Source of the DNA: Phytophthora quininea
Taxonomy: Eukaryota > Oomycota > Peronosporomycetes > Peronosporales > Peronosporaceae
Direction of reading: 5' to 3'
Length of the DNA stretch: 25,793 nucleotides
Assembly (NCBI GenBank): GCA_011947345.1
Contig: JAAVTG010000683.1
Location: forward strand, 1-25,793
The notes below the pieces were generated by a model. That model was not told where the DNA came from. It searched no databases and worked only from the letters and a program-made list of their open reading frames with translations. The translations under genes and the position numbers were made by a program. Shown piece by piece: positions 11,710 through 20,583 of the stretch (its first letter is position 1; the number at the start of each line of letters is the position of its first letter).

Positions 11710-11920
11710 TTAGTTGCTTGTCGTTGATGTATGTGATTCATTTTGTGTAAGCAATTCCAAAAACCTAACTCGTCCTATGTCGTCGTGCGCAGCATTGCGA
11801 CTTAATTTTGGGCTGCATATTTGTGTTGTAATATCATCTTCATAATCTGGAGAGAAAGAACTATCCACTGCATACTCATCACCTTCGGATGATTCAAAAC
11901 CAGTAGTATCGCTAGACACA
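11710..11920 (-). pseudogene. C-terminal tail of the interrupted MULE transposase gene
   Basis: An open frame of about 70 codons, rich in acidic residues and serine (FESSEGDEYAVDSSFSPDY), ends at a TAA at 11710-11712. It has no start of its own; its frame enters from the left edge of the Crypton-like element. The word TGTGTC at 11920-11915 (minus strand) occurs in the same codon phase at the other edge (15382-15377). Joining the two flanks at that word keeps the MULE reading frame open. I therefore read it as the displaced 3' end of the transposase gene. It lies ~3.46 kb from the rest of the gene, so it is unlikely to be expressed as part of it. Confidence 0.6.
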
Positions 11921-11947
11921 CAGGTTGTGTCGGCTTTTTTAGCTATG

Positions 11948-11992
11948 GGTCACAGCCTGAGTCACCATACAAAACTCAGGCTGTTTGTGACC
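11948..11992. repeat. Left-end hairpin of the Crypton-like element
   Basis: GGTCACAGCCTGAGT (11948-11962) can pair with ACTCAGGCTGTTTGTGACC (11974-11992), a 15-bp stem with small bulges and an 11-nt loop. It sits 28 bp inside the element edge. Confidence 0.75.
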
Positions 11993-12107
11993 TGTCAGCG
12001 ACACATATGTTAGGAGGTTAGGGAAAAGGGTAACCAATCAAAAAGTGTGATATCGTGTTACTGATGGCACATTTCAAATCGTGTGAATCCATGTGACACT
12101 AAAAACG

Positions 12108-12767
12108 TTAAATCGTGTTAAAGTGTGTTACCTGCGCCGTGCGGCACGACTTCTTAGCGCGCAACTTGCTGGTCGTGCGGCGCGTCTTCTTCCCAGTCGC
12201 CGCCGCCTTCTTCCCTGTCACTGCTGCCTTCTTGCCTTTCGCCGCTGCCTTCTTCGCCGGCGCCCTTGGTTTCTTCGCCGGCGCGCGACGGCGCTTCTTG
12301 GACACCACATCTGCTGGCGCCTCGGTGGCGGCGACGGAGGCTTCGTCAGCGGTGTCAGCCTCTGCGGCGACTATGCTCTAGGCAGCAGCGGGCTTCCTGG
12401 TGTCCATTCCTTCGCCATGCTGCTTCCCTTCTTGCCCTTCGCCCTGGTGCTCTCCTTCGTCCCCCTAAAGGCTTGCGCCAACCGTGTGGGCGATCACGCG
12501 CAGCCACCGCTCTAGCCTGTCCAAGCGGCTTTCTTCCACGCATGATTCGCTAGCGTTCTCTTGAACTTCTCCATACGCCGCATACAGAGACGGACTCCAC
12601 ACTCTACCTGTACCTTGGAGATGACTGCCGATGACGTGGGTCCTGAAGCTAGCATAGCGGAGGAGCTTGTTGCAGGGCCACTCCCTCCCGCTATCGGCGT
12701 CCGAGCACGGGTAGGTGGAGCGTAGAGTCTCGGTAGCCTTCGGGGCTTGAGCGTGCGTCTTTGGCAT
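12108..12767 (-). CDS. Crypton-borne small ORF: Cys/His region plus histone-H1-like basic tail
   Basis: The ATG at 12765-12767 opens MPKTHAQAPKATETLR. Residues ~20-55 contain two cysteines 12 apart and then H-x4-H (YPCSDADSGREWPC, FRTHVIGSH), a loose C2H2-like arrangement. The distal part, in another frame, is strongly basic and repetitive (RRRAPAKKPRAPAKKAAAKG) like the tail of linker histone H1 or an AT-hook protein. At least one indel between about 12370 and 12480 separates the two parts, so treating them as one protein is an inference. The TAA-type end is near 12108, just before a TGTGA-rich block. It follows the recombinase gene on the same strand, about 190 bp downstream. It is not a histone gene: no globular H1 domain is visible. 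A DNA-binding accessory protein of the transposon is plausible but unproven. Confidence 0.45.
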
Positions 12768-12957
12768 CTTTCGGAATGAGGGGAGAAGGCTTCTTAACAC
12801 TTTTATGTTGCTAAATCACAAAATATAATCACCCTGTGATTTCGAATTATTTAAAATTGTTAAATACACCTAATTAATGTTATCTAGTGTGACACTGTGA
12901 TTCAATGTGCGGTATTGTGACACTTGAATGTGATATCACATGAAACAGTGTCACATG

Positions 12958-15058
12958 TTATTCAGCGTCAAATACCGAGCTTGCTCCTGCCTTCTCAATC
13001 CTTTTCCTCATTGCGTCCAGCGTCAACTGTAGCCTCTGACGCTTTCGCTCGAGTACGTGGGCAACAGCTTCTGGTGGCACATGATCTCTGGCAGATACAA
13101 ACTCAATGGCGTCATATAAAACCTTGCGCCGCTTGTTGTACTGGCGTTCCGCGTCACTCGATCTCCACTTCGCCCCACAACGCGACTCCAGGTCCTGCAC
13201 CGCTGGGCCACCAGCGACGCCCCTCGTGTATTCCGCCCAAACCTCAACCACAGAGCGCAAACCTCGGGCAAGCCGATACGCGGTCGGCGGCTCCGTCTGA
13301 CGCTCGCTCAGCTGTTGATCTTAGTCAGATGCTGACACCAGCTGGAATCGGCCACCGACAAGCGAGCAAACTAGGGTATGCGTAGCACGAAGAGAGTCCT
13401 CAATAGCCGTCGGTCGGAGTCCAGTGCTGGCAAAGTTACTTTCTAAAACGTTGGTAGGAATTGGTAGAGCGGCACGTACAGTGGTGATCAAACCTGTATC
13501 CGATTCACTTTGAAGTCGCTGTAGCTGTACTTTCGCAAACGCTTGGAAAGCATCGGTAGAGAAGAGAGCATGCTGGAACAGGGGTGCTTTGGGTGCGCCT
13601 TTTGAAGAAGCACTGCGTCCTGAAGCACCACGTCTCGTAAATTCGATAGTAAACGGAGAAAACCTTGGCCTGCAATGTCACGAATCTCTCCATTATCAAA
13701 CTGAGGTTGGCACGTGCCGATCCAGGGGAACACCGAAGCTCGCAGAGTCTCCGGGTTAGAGCACTCAGCACGCGGGAAAAAAATTCCCCATCACCTGCAT
13801 TAAAACCAGCTAACGCCCTGACAACTTCACGAGGCAGAGTAGTCAGATAACAACCCTCCATCTTTTCGTTGTTCCATCGACCACCTCTCCGGATACTGGC
13901 TTCGGATGCGCCCATAGCTTCGGCTATGACGCATGAGCTTGTTCTACGGATGTGGGTCACCTGTTATATCAATCAGAAACAGTGTTAATCAGTGTTGTGT
14001 ATAAGCAGTGTGATTCACATCGTGTGATTCCATGTGATTTATTGTGACCTGTGAAAAAATGTCACATGTTAATGAATGGCACATGGTAACAAATGTCACT
14101 TGTGAAAACGTGTGATCCGGTACCTTTTTGCTGTTGACGCCGCACGCTTTCAACACTTTCTTCAGCCCACTAGCTAGGCGCTATACGAGATCTCGCGGTC
14201 CTTGATCTTGTCATCAATGAGCTGGATGTTGTACCACGACGACCGCTCCTGAAGATAAGGAAACGCCTCCCCGAGCACATGAAACCACCAGAAGAAATAC
14301 ATGGCCAGCGCTCCAATCGGGCACACCATCACGTCGCGATGCCGAATGCAGCCTCCATACTCGATCCGGCCGAACTGGTTCATCTTGCCTTGATCCATCA
14401 TAGCCAGGGCGGCCACGCATGTCGTTGGGCCCTCGTTCGGTAGCTCCATAGAGAAGAGATCCGGCAACTGCAGCGTCCGTGTCGTCTCTCCTCGCGCCAT
14501 TAGAGCGTGTCCAAACAGTAGATCGACGCGATCCCGAAGCCCGCGTACCGAGTTCTGTGCCATGAAGTACTCAGCAGCGTTCTTCAACTGATCAGTCGAA
14601 TAGGTGTCTTGAACAGTTCCCTTGCCACGGTCGTCGAACTTCTCGCGCTTGCGATTGGCTCGTTCCCGCTTGTGCGTCTGCAGATACTCTGAGAGAGCTT
14701 ATCCGCGTGGGTGGGGCACGGGCCAACCCCTAACGACTGCTGCGTGCTGTACAGGTCAACCATCGCTTTACGTACCCTTCCTGGCCCTCTGCGGAGAGGG
14801 GGACGACCTCTCCATTTTCCATGCGTCGTGAGCCTCGCGGACGCACTCCTCCAGAAAAAGCAGAAGGTTTCCCTCCGTGACGGCACTGCCGTCGACAAAC
14901 GCTCGGGTTGCGCACCAGCCCAGCCATTCTTGCTGCTATGGCTCGTAGTTGTGTTTGGTGTTGTGCGCACACCACTGGAGGCTGTCCGCTACAACCTGCT
15001 GCACGGCGCCTTGGACGGCGGCGTTGTTGACGATCGCTCGTGCTGCGTTCTCCGCCAT
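12958..15058 (-). pseudogene. Crypton tyrosine recombinase with GCR1_C-like domain (degenerate copy)
   Basis: The ATG at 15056-15058 (MAENAARAIVNN) opens an N-terminal region with an in-frame TAG at 14936-14938. The catalytic core follows: SVRGLRDRVDLLFGHALMA, then GKMNQFGRIEYGGCIRHRD and VCPIGALAMYFFWWFHVLGE, characteristic of Crypton/Ndc10-like recombinases. A 163-nt intron (13961-14123) separates GVNSKK from VTHIRR, the H-x-x-R box. The catalytic tyrosine is probably that in GCYLTTLPRE. FLRLLSNLRDVVLQDAVLL lies further on. The C-terminal GCR1_C-like DNA-binding domain reads SVVEVWAEYTRGVAGGPAV, then KWRSSDAERQYNKRRKVLYD, and a short helix-rich end stops at 12958-12960. Frame changes occur near 14800, 14690, 14170, 13750, 13590 and 13330. 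Some may be sequencing deletions like those in neighbouring genes; the TAG is a substitution and is harder to explain that way. Confidence 0.8.
13961..14123 (-). other. Recombinase intron packed with TGTGA/TCACA words
   Basis: On the minus strand it begins GTACCGG and ends ATATAACAG, and it joins AAA AAG to GTG ACC CAC in phase 0. Within 163 nt I count seven TGTGA and two TCACA on the + strand, against about 0.3 expected by chance for the two words together. At 163 nt it is longer than the 50-82 nt introns of the host genes in this window. Confidence 0.65.
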
Positions 15059-15331
15059 CGGCAAATTATAGAATGAGTGGATGTCCGGCCCGCGGCGCCC
15101 TCTCCCAGAACCGCCCTTTCCCAGATTTTATTTCGTGTTATTCACACGCTTTCACATGTGCTCACTGAGGGTGAAAATGTGTAATCCACTACAACATGGA
15201 ATGACTGTGATAGAGATTAACACGGTTTCACAATTTAACTTGTCCTAGTTGATATTATAAAACAACCCTAACCGCAGTTGATACATTCTGTGTCTATCCT
15301 ATTTATGCACAAAAACAACCAGTGTCTGGGC

Positions 15332-15364
15332 GTGACTTTGGTGACTCTCAGTGACCTGGGTCAC
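15332..15364. repeat. Right-end hairpin of the Crypton-like element
   Basis: An imperfect 33-nt palindrome: GTGAC (15332-15336) pairs with GTCAC (15360-15364), and GGTGACT pairs with AGTGACC apart from one G-G mismatch. It lies about 18 bp inside the element edge and shares the GGTCAC/GTGACC core with the left hairpin. Confidence 0.6.
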
Positions 15365-15376
15365 GACATGGCCGCT

Positions 15377-17332
15377 GACACAGCTAGGTGTTGATAGCAG
15401 TTAAAACCGTAAGGCAATTCTGGTCCAAAAACAATTTCGCCATCTCCAAATCTTTGCTCCGTCAGATCACTTTGCACTCTTCGCTTTTTTGCCTTCAGAT
15501 CTAGCAGATTTTCTTTGGGCCTTGTTAGAAACGAATCAAGCCTCGCGCTCCAGCAATCCTGGACAAGATCCTCCACCAATTTCTGTAGCGTAAATTATAT
15601 GGACACAAATCCCATACTTACTTGAATAACGGCATTCACAGGTTTTCAAGTCAAGATCTACTTTCCACCCATTTTCAGGCATTTTCTGCCAGTACATAAG
15701 AGGATCGTATAGGCTGACTAAAATCGTCGGGATTGACATGTGATAAAGTGCTGTTATACACATCGTTTTGATTTGTTTCGCTGTCTTGAAAATCCCAGTC
15801 ATTTACCCACACGGATGGAATAGAGTGCTTTACAAAGCATTGTAAATTACCCGGAGTCATCTTGAGAGATAATTGGTGCTTTTTGATGTAGATGTTGTAA
15901 AGAGCACGGAGTCTAGAAGATGCAACTGGGATAAAAGAAAAGACGGCTTGTTGGATAGAAAAGCTAGACGAGAAGTGTTTAATCCAGTTACCATCTCAGT
16001 AGGTGTCGCTGTGGGTGAATCGTTTATCAGCTTCAACGTGCGGATATATGTATTGATTGGGTTATTAGTGACGGCACTACCAGGTTTAGTCATGTAGGGT
16101 TGCCACCGTGAAAAACGTGTGGAGGTTAACCATTGTTTGAAAATGTGTTTCCGCACCTTCTCAAAAGGCCCAGACACCAAGCCGGCTTGAATTCGTGCGT
16201 CTGTCATTTGGTGTTTCTTCTTGTCAAACTCCTCTGATGATCTTGCAAAGTGAAGAGAATTTAAATCTCTGAAAATCATTTGAACTGTAATGTAATCCAG
16301 TGATTTCGACTTCTTTCTTACATTCTGGAGAACATGGAACCAGCACATCAAAATGGTGGCTGTCGGTAATTCTTGTCTGCATGCATTAAACTGAGCAGTA
16401 TCAGCGTCAGTCATAACAAATTTGGGGCTGAAATTGATGTGGAATAAATCCCACATCACCTTCTTTAGATTTCGAAGTAGCCAGGATATGTCTTTCTCTC
16501 GACGTTGAGAGGTGCAGCTATAAAGCAACAGAAAGAAGGCCCCACATCGATCGGAAATACCGAGAACGAACACAGCATATCGTTTGTTCACGACTTTATG
16601 TGTGCTGTCAAGATGTAGAATAGTATCACATCGTGTATCCGATGCTGTAGCCGCATAAACTTCGAGCAGGGAAATTGATGTCAACCCAATACGAAAAGGA
16701 GTTGCCTCAGATCCATTTCCAATATTCGGCACAAAGCCGGAATCTCGTTGCTCTTGATCACACAAAATTATGAGATCGTTAGCATCTCGAGGTGTAAAAG
16801 GTGTTCTGTACATGAAGTCGTTGCAAAGTGACACCACTGGCACCATGGAGTCGTTCCTGTGACGGCCCCTCCACCGCTTAACAAACCCTTGCACTTGTTT
16901 TAAGTCTGGGCCGGGCTCCGAGAATTCTCCCTGTTGATTTTACTGACCAGCAATCCAAACAGTTTGTTTGGGTTTCTACCTGGGTCATCTCCAAGTTTTT
17001 GCGAAAGAAATACCTTCATTGCCTGTGTCAGTTTAGGCGAATATGGAAGTGAGAGCGCGTCGGAGGTCTTAGTATGGTAACCGTCTACGAATATCATAGT
17101 AAAATCAACCTCCGTGCAGCCATGTAGCTTGTATCGGCAAGGACATTGCACACCGCTGGCTTTGCAGTCCTTCGAAATGCATCGAGTTACAATTCTGTGC
17201 ATTCGGTATTTTTTCATAGAGATCTTCTTCATGGCGCTCCAGATGCGATATAGTACAGGTGACAAACTCACTTTTTTCGGGCATGCTTCGGCAAGCTTTG
17301 CAGATAGATTTCCCACTTCGTGATACCTTCAA
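15377..17332 (-). pseudogene. MULE (Mutator-like) transposase, interrupted and frame-broken
   Basis: DDE transposase of the Mutator-like superfamily. The start is not certain; frames are open from about 17332/17316. The N-terminal part has a Cys/His cluster of FLYWCH/WRKY-like type (RCISKDCKASGVQCPC, then FVDGYHTK). The catalytic core reads ILHLDSTHKVVNKRYAVF (first Asp), KFVMTDADTAQFNACRQEL (second Asp) and ILMCWFHVLQNVRK, followed by VTNNPINTYIRTLK. The C-terminus has a SWIM zinc finger, CECRYSSKYGICVH (C-x-C-x8-C-x-H), then a basic stretch reaching the Crypton edge at 15382. Frame breaks: near 16908-16915 (one base in a GGGCCGGG run), about 15890-15910, about 15675 and about 15560. The gene continues as the acidic tail at 11710-11920. 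The insertion makes it inactive; the small indels may be partly sequencing error. Confidence 0.85.
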
Positions 17333-18292
17333 GACCTGTGGACCACAATAGATTCCATCTAGATGCTGGAGAATCCACTACTCGATCATCTGACTGCTAG
17401 CAAAACAGCGTTATAACGAAAGCCGATATGCGATCAAAGTCACTTTAGAATTTACCTGTGTTTGCAGCTCAGGTTGTAGTTAGACGCTTTGTGAAAGGAG
17501 ATCTGCGTCACCTCGGTCTGTTATGGAAGCATTCAGCCATCCAGATGGAGTTGAGTTCGAAGCACGGTCACTGGCCTGCTGAAATGAACAAAACGATCAT
17601 CAAATTGACACTAGACCGTAATGGAATGAAAGAGATAATGGGTGTATCTGTTGAGGTTGCTCCTGTTGAGGATCAACTCGTAGTGCGCAGCTATCATCGG
17701 TAACTCTATCACCAAAGGAAGCATTCCCGGCCAATCGGGAGGTTGCTCGAATGGAATTTCTGAGTACTTGACTCATGTCTGCATTTAACACATCGCTTTG
17801 TGTCCGGCCTTCAATGGCGCCATCAACCAAGTTAAAAGTTCTTATCGTTCTCCAGCCAGTCTAAGTTGTTTTGTTAACAACACCACTACCATCAGCATCC
17901 CAACGAATAACACTATCGAATCTCACCAGCTCTTGGCTGTCAAGCTTCAAGGGGTAGTCTTTACCAGAAACAACCCGGAGCACTCGTGCTTGACGGAGCC
18001 ACCTAGGTTCTCCGTGTACGGTACCTGGAACGTAGTAGGAATGTGGTCGCCGGGTGAAATCCTAGCAATACATACAGCAAGCCAGGGAGGCCGGTCGGGA
18101 TTCATTCTTAAGACCCGCAACGAGAGACCACGTAATCTGCACAGTAATCGGAACGCAAACTGTTGTAGGCACGCAGGACTGGATTCCTTGTTTTGAATCA
18201 AACTCAATTCACCGCCCAGCAAAAAATGGGTTTGCAGCAGTTTTAAGTGCTGACAAGCGTATATTTCTGAAGGCACCTCTCTGCAACCCGGC
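17333..18292. other. Region between MULE gene and effector-like remnant, nothing recognised
   Basis: It should hold the MULE promoter and outer terminus, but I found no clear terminal inverted repeat partner. Open frames of 76-132 codons on both strands (for example plus 17798-18196) match nothing I know and overlap each other. Confidence 0.3.
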
Positions 18293-18982
18293 ATGAATCA
18301 ACCCGCTCGAAATTCTTACGGTGACGTCGCTGAGGACGCTGCCGGAACGAATCCCTCGCCCGTGCCAGAAGCCTCAAACATTGACGACACTCTACGAAGG
18401 ATCAAGGTTCCAGGCGTATCGTCACTTGCTGAAAAATAAGAGCTGCCAAGAAGTCTTGAGGCAGCCTTGTGGAATAAATTGACGACTGGTTCAAGAACTC
18501 CTGGGTCCCCGAGCACGTCAAGCGCAGCTTCGAAGCTTGCGGAAGAAATTATGGCAAATCGCTCAAGACAAACAACAACTACAAGTTCTACCAGGCATAC
18601 CTGGCCAAATTTGAGACCACCTGGGCAATTTGCTGAACTCCTACACACCCACGTACGAGATTTGGATGTTGTCTTGAAATTTCCCCTGTGAAACTCATGA
18701 AAGAGTCCGACGAACTGGGATCTACATCAAGTATGTCAACCTGTTCGACTTGATTAAAGCATCCAGGAAGGAAAGCTTCCGAATCCATCCGTGTGGACGT
18801 TTATTTCCCATCTCAACCCGAGTTTAAATCATGTTTGAAATCGGAATGGCCATGAAGGACCGGAGGCGTACGTCAAGGCCTCGCTGGGACTCACTGGCAA
18901 AATGGGAACGGAACTCACGGGCCACCCGAACTATCATCTCCTCACGAAATATCTGGAAAGTCGGAACCCGAAGGCATCTTAG
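18293..18982 (+). pseudogene. WY-domain effector-like remnant
   Basis: Pieces in different frames resemble the alpha-helical WY repeats of secreted oomycete effectors: an early piece with DDWFKNSWVPEHVKRSF (from about 18479), a piece with KFYQAYLAKF (about 18570-18600), and a last piece with VKASLGLTGKM and HPNYHLLTKYLE ending at TAG 18980-18982. Between them are stops and frame changes, including a TAA about 18437. The opening ATG at 18293 is followed by a polar stretch; I see no signal peptide and no RXLR or EER motif, so either the 5' end is lost or this is not a secreted effector. It lies 40 bp from the 3' end of the M96-type gene and beside the transposon block, a common setting for such genes. 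The assignment rests on spacing of W, Y and L residues and is moderate at best. Confidence 0.4.
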
Positions 18983-19022
18983 GACAACTATTTTTCCATG
19001 ATAATCGTCAAACCAGTTTTAG

Positions 19023-20216
19023 TTATCCGTGAGTAGCATCTTGTGCGAGCTGGTCCACCATAGCGTCCATGTCCTTTGCCCCTGCATCGAATATCATGTT
19101 CGCAAAATGTTTGGCTTCTGGTTCGCACATGTCCAGTTTACCGAAATATCACGTAGGCTCAGGATGCATGACATTCCTCATCGTACGCCGGGTTTGCCTG
19201 TCGATGGAGTGACTACACTCCATCCGGTTTCGTTTGCGTGCATTCCTGAGAAGATGCCTTCGCCCTCGATCAAGGATCGCCAGACTAGCACCGTTCGAGC
19301 AGCCTCTTGGTACTGTCGGACTACAAAGAGATGGATCATCGATACTTCCTGACCAGTGTGTAAAACGGCCTTGTCTCGGAACTTGAACGCCATTGTATTC
19401 TCCGAGTCATCCACAACGTCGAAGCGCTGTCGATCAACTTGGCGGTGGCGCATTTGGGCTGCCACCCACTGAGATCGACAAAATTGATCGACTCTAAAGG
19501 GCGTCGAGTGTTCACCTAAGAAGTGAAAGTCTTCCTTCTTCCTCAATGCTACGTCAGATACCTCCAAGTGTTCACCCCCAAAGCGACTCCACAGGCATGA
19601 AGAATTTCGTTTGTTTGTGCGTAGGCAGCATCCAGCGTTTCGATGAACTCTGCGATCGTTGAGGCATCGCAAGGTCGGAGTCGAGCGCGCTTAGACTGGT
19701 GCACTGCGCTCACGAGTTTATCCTCCAAACTCGAACCTGCATACCGAGCTCGAATAAATGCGTTTAGCTCCTGGATGACGGCCGCACGGCGTTCGATGGC
19801 TGCGCATAACTGCCGCTGCTCATCTTCCGACGCCAACCGTGCTTTCAGTTCATGCTTTGCGAGCAGTTGCCATGCCTTATTCGAGACAACTTTGCTAGAG
19901 TCTTTGACTTTCTGCCACTCCACCAAGTCGGCTTCCAACTCTTTCACTTGGAACTTGAGACTCTGTCGCTCGATGCGCTGTCGCTCTCGATACTCGGCAC
20001 GTCGCTTGCGGTCTTTTGCTCTCTCCAACTCGCGCTTGTCGTCTTGGCCTCCGCTTTGCTTATTTGTTTGATGGACCTTCGGCTTGGGATCAGATCCGTC
20101 AGTGGATCCTTCGGAGATCGAGTCTTGCTCAGCGCTTGTTGCCGTCTGCGGTGCTGGCAGCTCGCACTCGTTCAAAAGTCTTCCACTTCGTTGAGGAACG
20201 CGGCGTCCGGCGTCAT
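19023..20216 (-). CDS. M96 mating-specific-type bZIP-like protein
   Basis: Oomycete family related to the Phytophthora M96 mating-specific proteins, usually annotated as bZIP-like with a START-like C-terminal half; function in the cell is poorly known. The start is taken at ATG 20214-20216 (MTPDAAFLNEVEDF). The basic region and leucine-zipper-like helix read RAKDRKRRAEYRERQRIER and LKFQVKELEADLVEWQ. Then come AWQLLAKHELKARLASEDE and FIETLDAAYAQTNEILHACG. The second half has FHFLGEHSTPFRVDQFCRSQ, VDDSENTMAFKFRDKAVL and EGEGIFSGMHANETGWSV, all characteristic of the family. Frame breaks: 20174-20177 (T run on the coding strand), 19561-19562 (GG), and near 19175, where a TGA stop follows PGVR; a further TGA lies at 19149-19151. 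The stop is therefore either at 19178 or, if these are errors, at TAA 19023-19025. No intron was seen. Confidence 0.82.
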
Positions 20217-20583
20217 CGCGACCGGTGAAAAACAAGTATGCCGTGCCACTCAACGCACAGTGTGAGTCACTGCAGGGACCTGTCGAAAATCCACTCACTC
20301 ACTCACTCACGATCGGATTTTCTCGTGCAGAAACACGATCGATACCTGCTCGTGAGCCAGCCAACTTTACCGCAAGAAGGTTGCTGCTGTTGACAAACTT
20401 CTTTTAGCAGTGTAGTGTGAGTTGTAGACGTAGGCCTCCACGTTGTCAAAAGGAATATTGCATAAATGGACAATATTCTGCTCATGGGCTTGGTTTCCAT
20501 CAATCGTCCCCATACCCACCATTTCATGTCCATTATCCTCATCACCACCCAGTCGCTGTGTGACAGCGACGTTAACAAGCCTG
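20217..20583. promoter_or_regulatory. Intergenic region upstream of the M96-type gene
   Basis: The 367 bp hold the 5' flank of the M96-type gene and the 3' flank of the Myb gene. A run of ACTC units, about 20292-20309, is a short microsatellite. Open frames here have no recognisable content. Confidence 0.4.

Larger units (their letters stand above)
11921..15382 (-). mobile_element. Crypton-like tyrosine-recombinase transposon nested in a MULE
   Basis: The element spans about 3462 bp, counting one copy of the flanking direct repeat GACACA (+ strand 11915-11920 and 15377-15382). All its coding frames read on the minus strand: a tyrosine recombinase with GCR1_C-like DNA-binding tail (15058 to 12958), then a small ORF with a basic tail (12767 to 12108). 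Cryptons are DNA transposons that move by a tyrosine recombinase and have short terminal direct repeats rather than true terminal inverted repeats, which fits. Hairpins lie near both ends (11948-11992 and 15332-15364). TGTGA/TCACA-rich AT-rich blocks lie at about 12035-12135, 12800-12960, 13961-14123 and 15128-15240. An in-frame TAG in the recombinase suggests a non-autonomous copy. Confidence 0.75.

Noticed and set aside
12108..12308. Histone H1 gene
   Set aside because: Only a short basic K/A/P tail is present, without a globular winged-helix domain, and it lies inside a transposon.
13961..14123. CRISPR array or satellite, because of the repeated short words
   Set aside because: There is no fixed repeat length, no regular spacing and no unique spacers; the genome is eukaryotic, and the segment has clean intron ends joining two recombinase exons.
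11926..15382. Insert as a classical terminal-inverted-repeat transposon
   Set aside because: The inverted similarity of the ends is loose and gapped, no clean duplicated target fits it, and the encoded enzyme is a tyrosine recombinase rather than a DDE transposase.
15570..15625. 41-nt intron (GTAAGT...ACAG) in the 3' part of the MULE gene
   Set aside because: Removing it would delete half of the SWIM motif C-x-C-x8-C-x-H, which is intact when the segment is read as coding.
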